From Spongospora subterranea f. sp. subterranea (Eukaryota; Endomyxa: Phytomyxea; Phytomyxea; Plasmodiophorida): DNA of 64,000 bases. The DNA is taken from NCBI GenBank assembly GCA_049724395.1, contig JAUGWO010000070.1, forward strand, positions 124,001 to 188,000, written 5' to 3'. The position numbers were made by a program, and so were the translations under genes. The notes beneath the pieces were generated by a model. That model did not search any database. It saw only the letters and a list, made by a program, of their open reading frames with translations, and was not told where the DNA came from. Shown piece by piece: positions 61,913-64,000 of the stretch; position 1 is the stretch's first letter; each line of letters starts with the position of its first letter.

Positions 61913-63476
61913 TTACGAGGATGGCGAAGTGCTATCAACGACGTAAAACAGAATCGCCATGTAGTGAAGCGCGGATCCGACCAACACCCATAAATGCCAA
62001 ATGATGTGCATCGCTGGCCGACCATGGCCTTGGATTAGAAACAGTACTCCGATCGTGTAAGCCACGCCACCTTGCAAAAGCAAAAATAACGCTGGTTCGG
62101 GAATCAGCTTTGATTGTATAACCGGGATTGCTGCAACAACCTAAGGAGCGTCAGCGAAAATTAGCAGATAATTGTCAACTGTGGTCAACTTACACACATC
62201 CACCCCATTGTCAGATAAAGCGTCGTCGAAATCTACAACGGTGAATCAGAAAACGTGAAGGTAAAACTAACAGTAATTAATGATTGGCGTACGACAGTAA
62301 AATGCTTGTGTGTTCGCATAAACGTGGAGAAATATAGCCCAAAACAAGCTAATAGCCAGATAGCGAGCAGCATCGGTTGGGCGATTTCTGGGCGCATTTC
62401 AAGCGATATCACCAGAAACGGGGTATATGTTCCAGCAATCAGAGTGAACACGCTTCCGTGGTCGAGATATTTGAACAACGACTTGGCAGCTCGTAGTTTG
62501 AACAAGCTGTGATACAATGTAGAGCTGAGGTACGTCAGACAAAGCGCAAACGTATAGGGTGCAGTGCCGAGGAGCGGGCGCCAGTTTGGCGACAGCAACG
62601 CCTTCTTAATCAGTATCCACGAGCACATTATTGCGACGATGAAGCCGATGCCATGGGTGATGGAATTGATAACTTCATGAACGTAGAGATTGCTCTCGCA
62701 ATCAACTGTAGGCGATGGTGCAGATGAGTGTTTCTGCAGTTCTCGCACAGAATCAGAAATACCTGTGATGGCCGTATCGCATTCTTGAATGGCAGTTACG
62801 ATGGACTCCCCTAATTGGTTTGATGAGACATCGAGGTTCTTTAGCGTTGAGTTACATTTAAGAATTGCTGAACCATTATAGCAATCAGGGGCGATGTGAT
62901 GTCAATGGATACAATGCGGGTACAAAGGATTCGGTCTTTGACTGAATGGCCTAACGAGCACCGCCGAAAATTCACCGACACCAAAGGGCATTTGGGATCG
63001 CTAAGATAATCGAGTAGAGGGAATATTGCAGGGGAACCGATACGACATCCCTAAAACTCACAGCATTTTAAACAAACGCCCATTAGAGCCGAGCAGCGTA
63101 TACTTCAAGGTTCAACAGCACCAGGTTGGGGAGCAGTGAGAGGCAGTCGACCAGCAGGATGACACCCGCTCGGGACAGCCTGGAGCGCGGAAGATGCAGT
63201 TCTTTCAGGTGGGGACACCTCTCCAGAACAACGTTCAGCGGGAGCATATCGATAGCCTGGATCGGTTTATCCACCACCATGATTTCGCAATGGAACTTCA
63301 GCGCCGCACAGATCCCTGATGGGAAAAAAGACGGTGAATTGCCGGCAATTCACGAAACGCTGATAGAATCGCCTCGACTGACCAGCATCTGCAGCCGTAT
63401 TTAACCGTTGGCATTCGTAAACGTAAAGATCAAGATTCGCCGTCGATGACGTCGTTGTTGACAGAAGTTTGGTCAT
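61913..63476 (-). CDS. Leucine-rich repeat domain fused to hemolysin III/PAQR-type membrane domain
   Basis: Minus-strand exons 63280-63104 (coding may begin further upstream), 63050-62924, 62867-62272, 62232-62194 and 62140-61913 agree in phase; introns are 53, 56, 39 and 53 nt. The first exons are leucine-rich repeats of the ribonuclease-inhibitor type (VLERCPHLKELHLPRSRLSR, LVSVNFRRCSLGHS, STLKNLDVSSNQLGESIV). Exon 3 reads without interruption from the LRR into EVINSITHGIGF and six to seven membrane helices with the HlyIII/PAQR histidines (SSTLYHS and HIIWHLWVLVGSALHY). HlyIII proteins and adiponectin receptors share this zinc-dependent hydrolase-like core. The upstream start is unsettled: ICAALKFHCEIM is open before 63280, and an ATG exon at 63476 (MTKLLSTTTSSTANLDLYV) is a candidate. 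Confidence 0.78.
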
Positions 63477-63729
63477 GTTGGACAGTTCTGAGGTGGGATG
63501 CGTGCCCCCCTACCTAGACCAGATGGCACGGGAATACCCGGATTGCTGAGGGTTTTGCGCTGTTTTTCAGACCAGCTCTAGTGTAGCGCCAGGATCCCCG
63601 TAACGAGATTCGCCCCATGCAGTTCGTGTAGCGGCGAGGGCAGCACATGTTCCCGCCGTAGGCGGAGCCTGGAATATGGGCCGCGTTTTCCAGGCCCGGC
63701 GATGGTGTTGGAGGGGGTGGGGGGAATGA

Positions 63730-64000
63730 CTATCGACAGATTTCGTGTATAAAATTTGATACGTTGTCGATGATTTGTTGTTGCGTTGAACTGTGGGGTC
63801 GACCCCGAGTGGTATACTGGCTCTTTACGGTGGTTAGTAGCGAACCAGCCAGTATCGCCCCTGCATTTACCCAGCCGTCAATGCCTTGGTCGTTATTGAT
63901 GTTTCTCTCCAAGCATTTGGAGAGATTTTCACAGATCAGATCAAGGACGGAGAGTTTGACGACAAAAGGCAGCACATCAGTTCTGTTGACATAAACTGCT
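63730..64000 (-). CDS. C-terminal part of an unknown gene, cut by the window edge
   Basis: A minus-strand frame open to the right edge (AVYVNRTDVLPFVVKLSVLD...) ends at a stop at 63730. About 89 residues are visible, alpha-helical in appearance (LICENLSKCLERNINN, AILAGSLLTTVKSQYTT). No family recognised; the start lies beyond the window. Confidence 0.45.
   Translation of the reverse strand, partial: AVYVNRTDVLPFVVKLSVLDLICENLSKCLERNINNDQGIDGWVNAGAILAGSLLTTVKSQYTTRGRPHSSTQQQIIDNVSNFIHEICR

Overview
This window is nuclear DNA from a flagellated unicellular eukaryote. Most genes carry short GT-AG introns (about 38-97 nt, usually 47-60). Flagellar genes (IFT140, a DYNLT2B-type dynein light chain, LRRC49, a TSNAXIP1-N protein) sit beside a NAP1/HEM subunit of the SCAR/WAVE complex, a GH19 chitinase, PA200 and a peroxisomal beta-oxidation enzyme. 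That set fits a zoosporic early-diverging fungus (chytrid-like) or a close relative. The lineage is inferred from gene content only.

Layout, left to right. 1-1.5 kb is non-genic. 1.5-9.0 kb holds a NIPA-type transporter (+), DPH7 (-), an NT-C2 protein (+), a small unknown gene (+), a eukaryotic MscL with a zinc ribbon (+) and an aldo-keto reductase (+). 9.7-12.7 kb holds mitochondrial NDUFS8 (-), a minisatellite, a wrecked mariner element with a rearranged inverted partial copy, and a small unknown gene (-). 12.9-14.2 kb is the GH19 chitinase (+); 14.2-15.9 kb is unresolved. 15.9-18.7 kb encodes a protein with five dsRNA-binding domains (+), convergent with NAP1 (18.7-23.3 kb, -). 24.2-28.5 kb carries LRRC49 (+) and the TSNAXIP1-N gene (-). 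29.8-35.2 kb is proteasome activator PA200/Blm10 (+), and 35.5-38.4 kb a multifunctional enoyl-CoA hydratase/3-hydroxyacyl-CoA dehydrogenase ending in SKL (+). 39.8-45.2 kb has the Tctex-type light chain (+) convergent with a GRIP golgin (-). 45.7-48.2 kb is an RNase III-like protein with altered active-site positions and two dsRBDs (+), followed by IFT140 (48.6-53.9 kb, +). 54.1-56.5 kb has a secreted glycine-rich protein and a single-pass membrane protein. 57.4-58.9 kb has a C2H2 zinc-finger protein (-) and AP-2 sigma (-). 59-61.9 kb is mostly unassigned, with small unknown genes and a diverged inverted repeat. 61.9-63.5 kb encodes an LRR domain fused to a hemolysin III/PAQR membrane domain (-), and a partial gene runs off the right edge.

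Functional themes are retrograde intraflagellar transport (IFT140 and the dynein-2 light chain lie 8 kb apart), tubulin modification (LRRC49), actin-driven motility (NAP1), membrane traffic (AP-2 sigma, GRIP golgin) and dsRNA binding (five-dsRBD protein and RNase III-like protein). The best candidates for undescribed biology are the LRR-HlyIII fusion, the two dsRBD proteins and the zinc-ribbon MscL. Exon coordinates given as exact were checked for splice sites and codon phase by eye. Family assignments come from remembered conserved motifs, not database searches.
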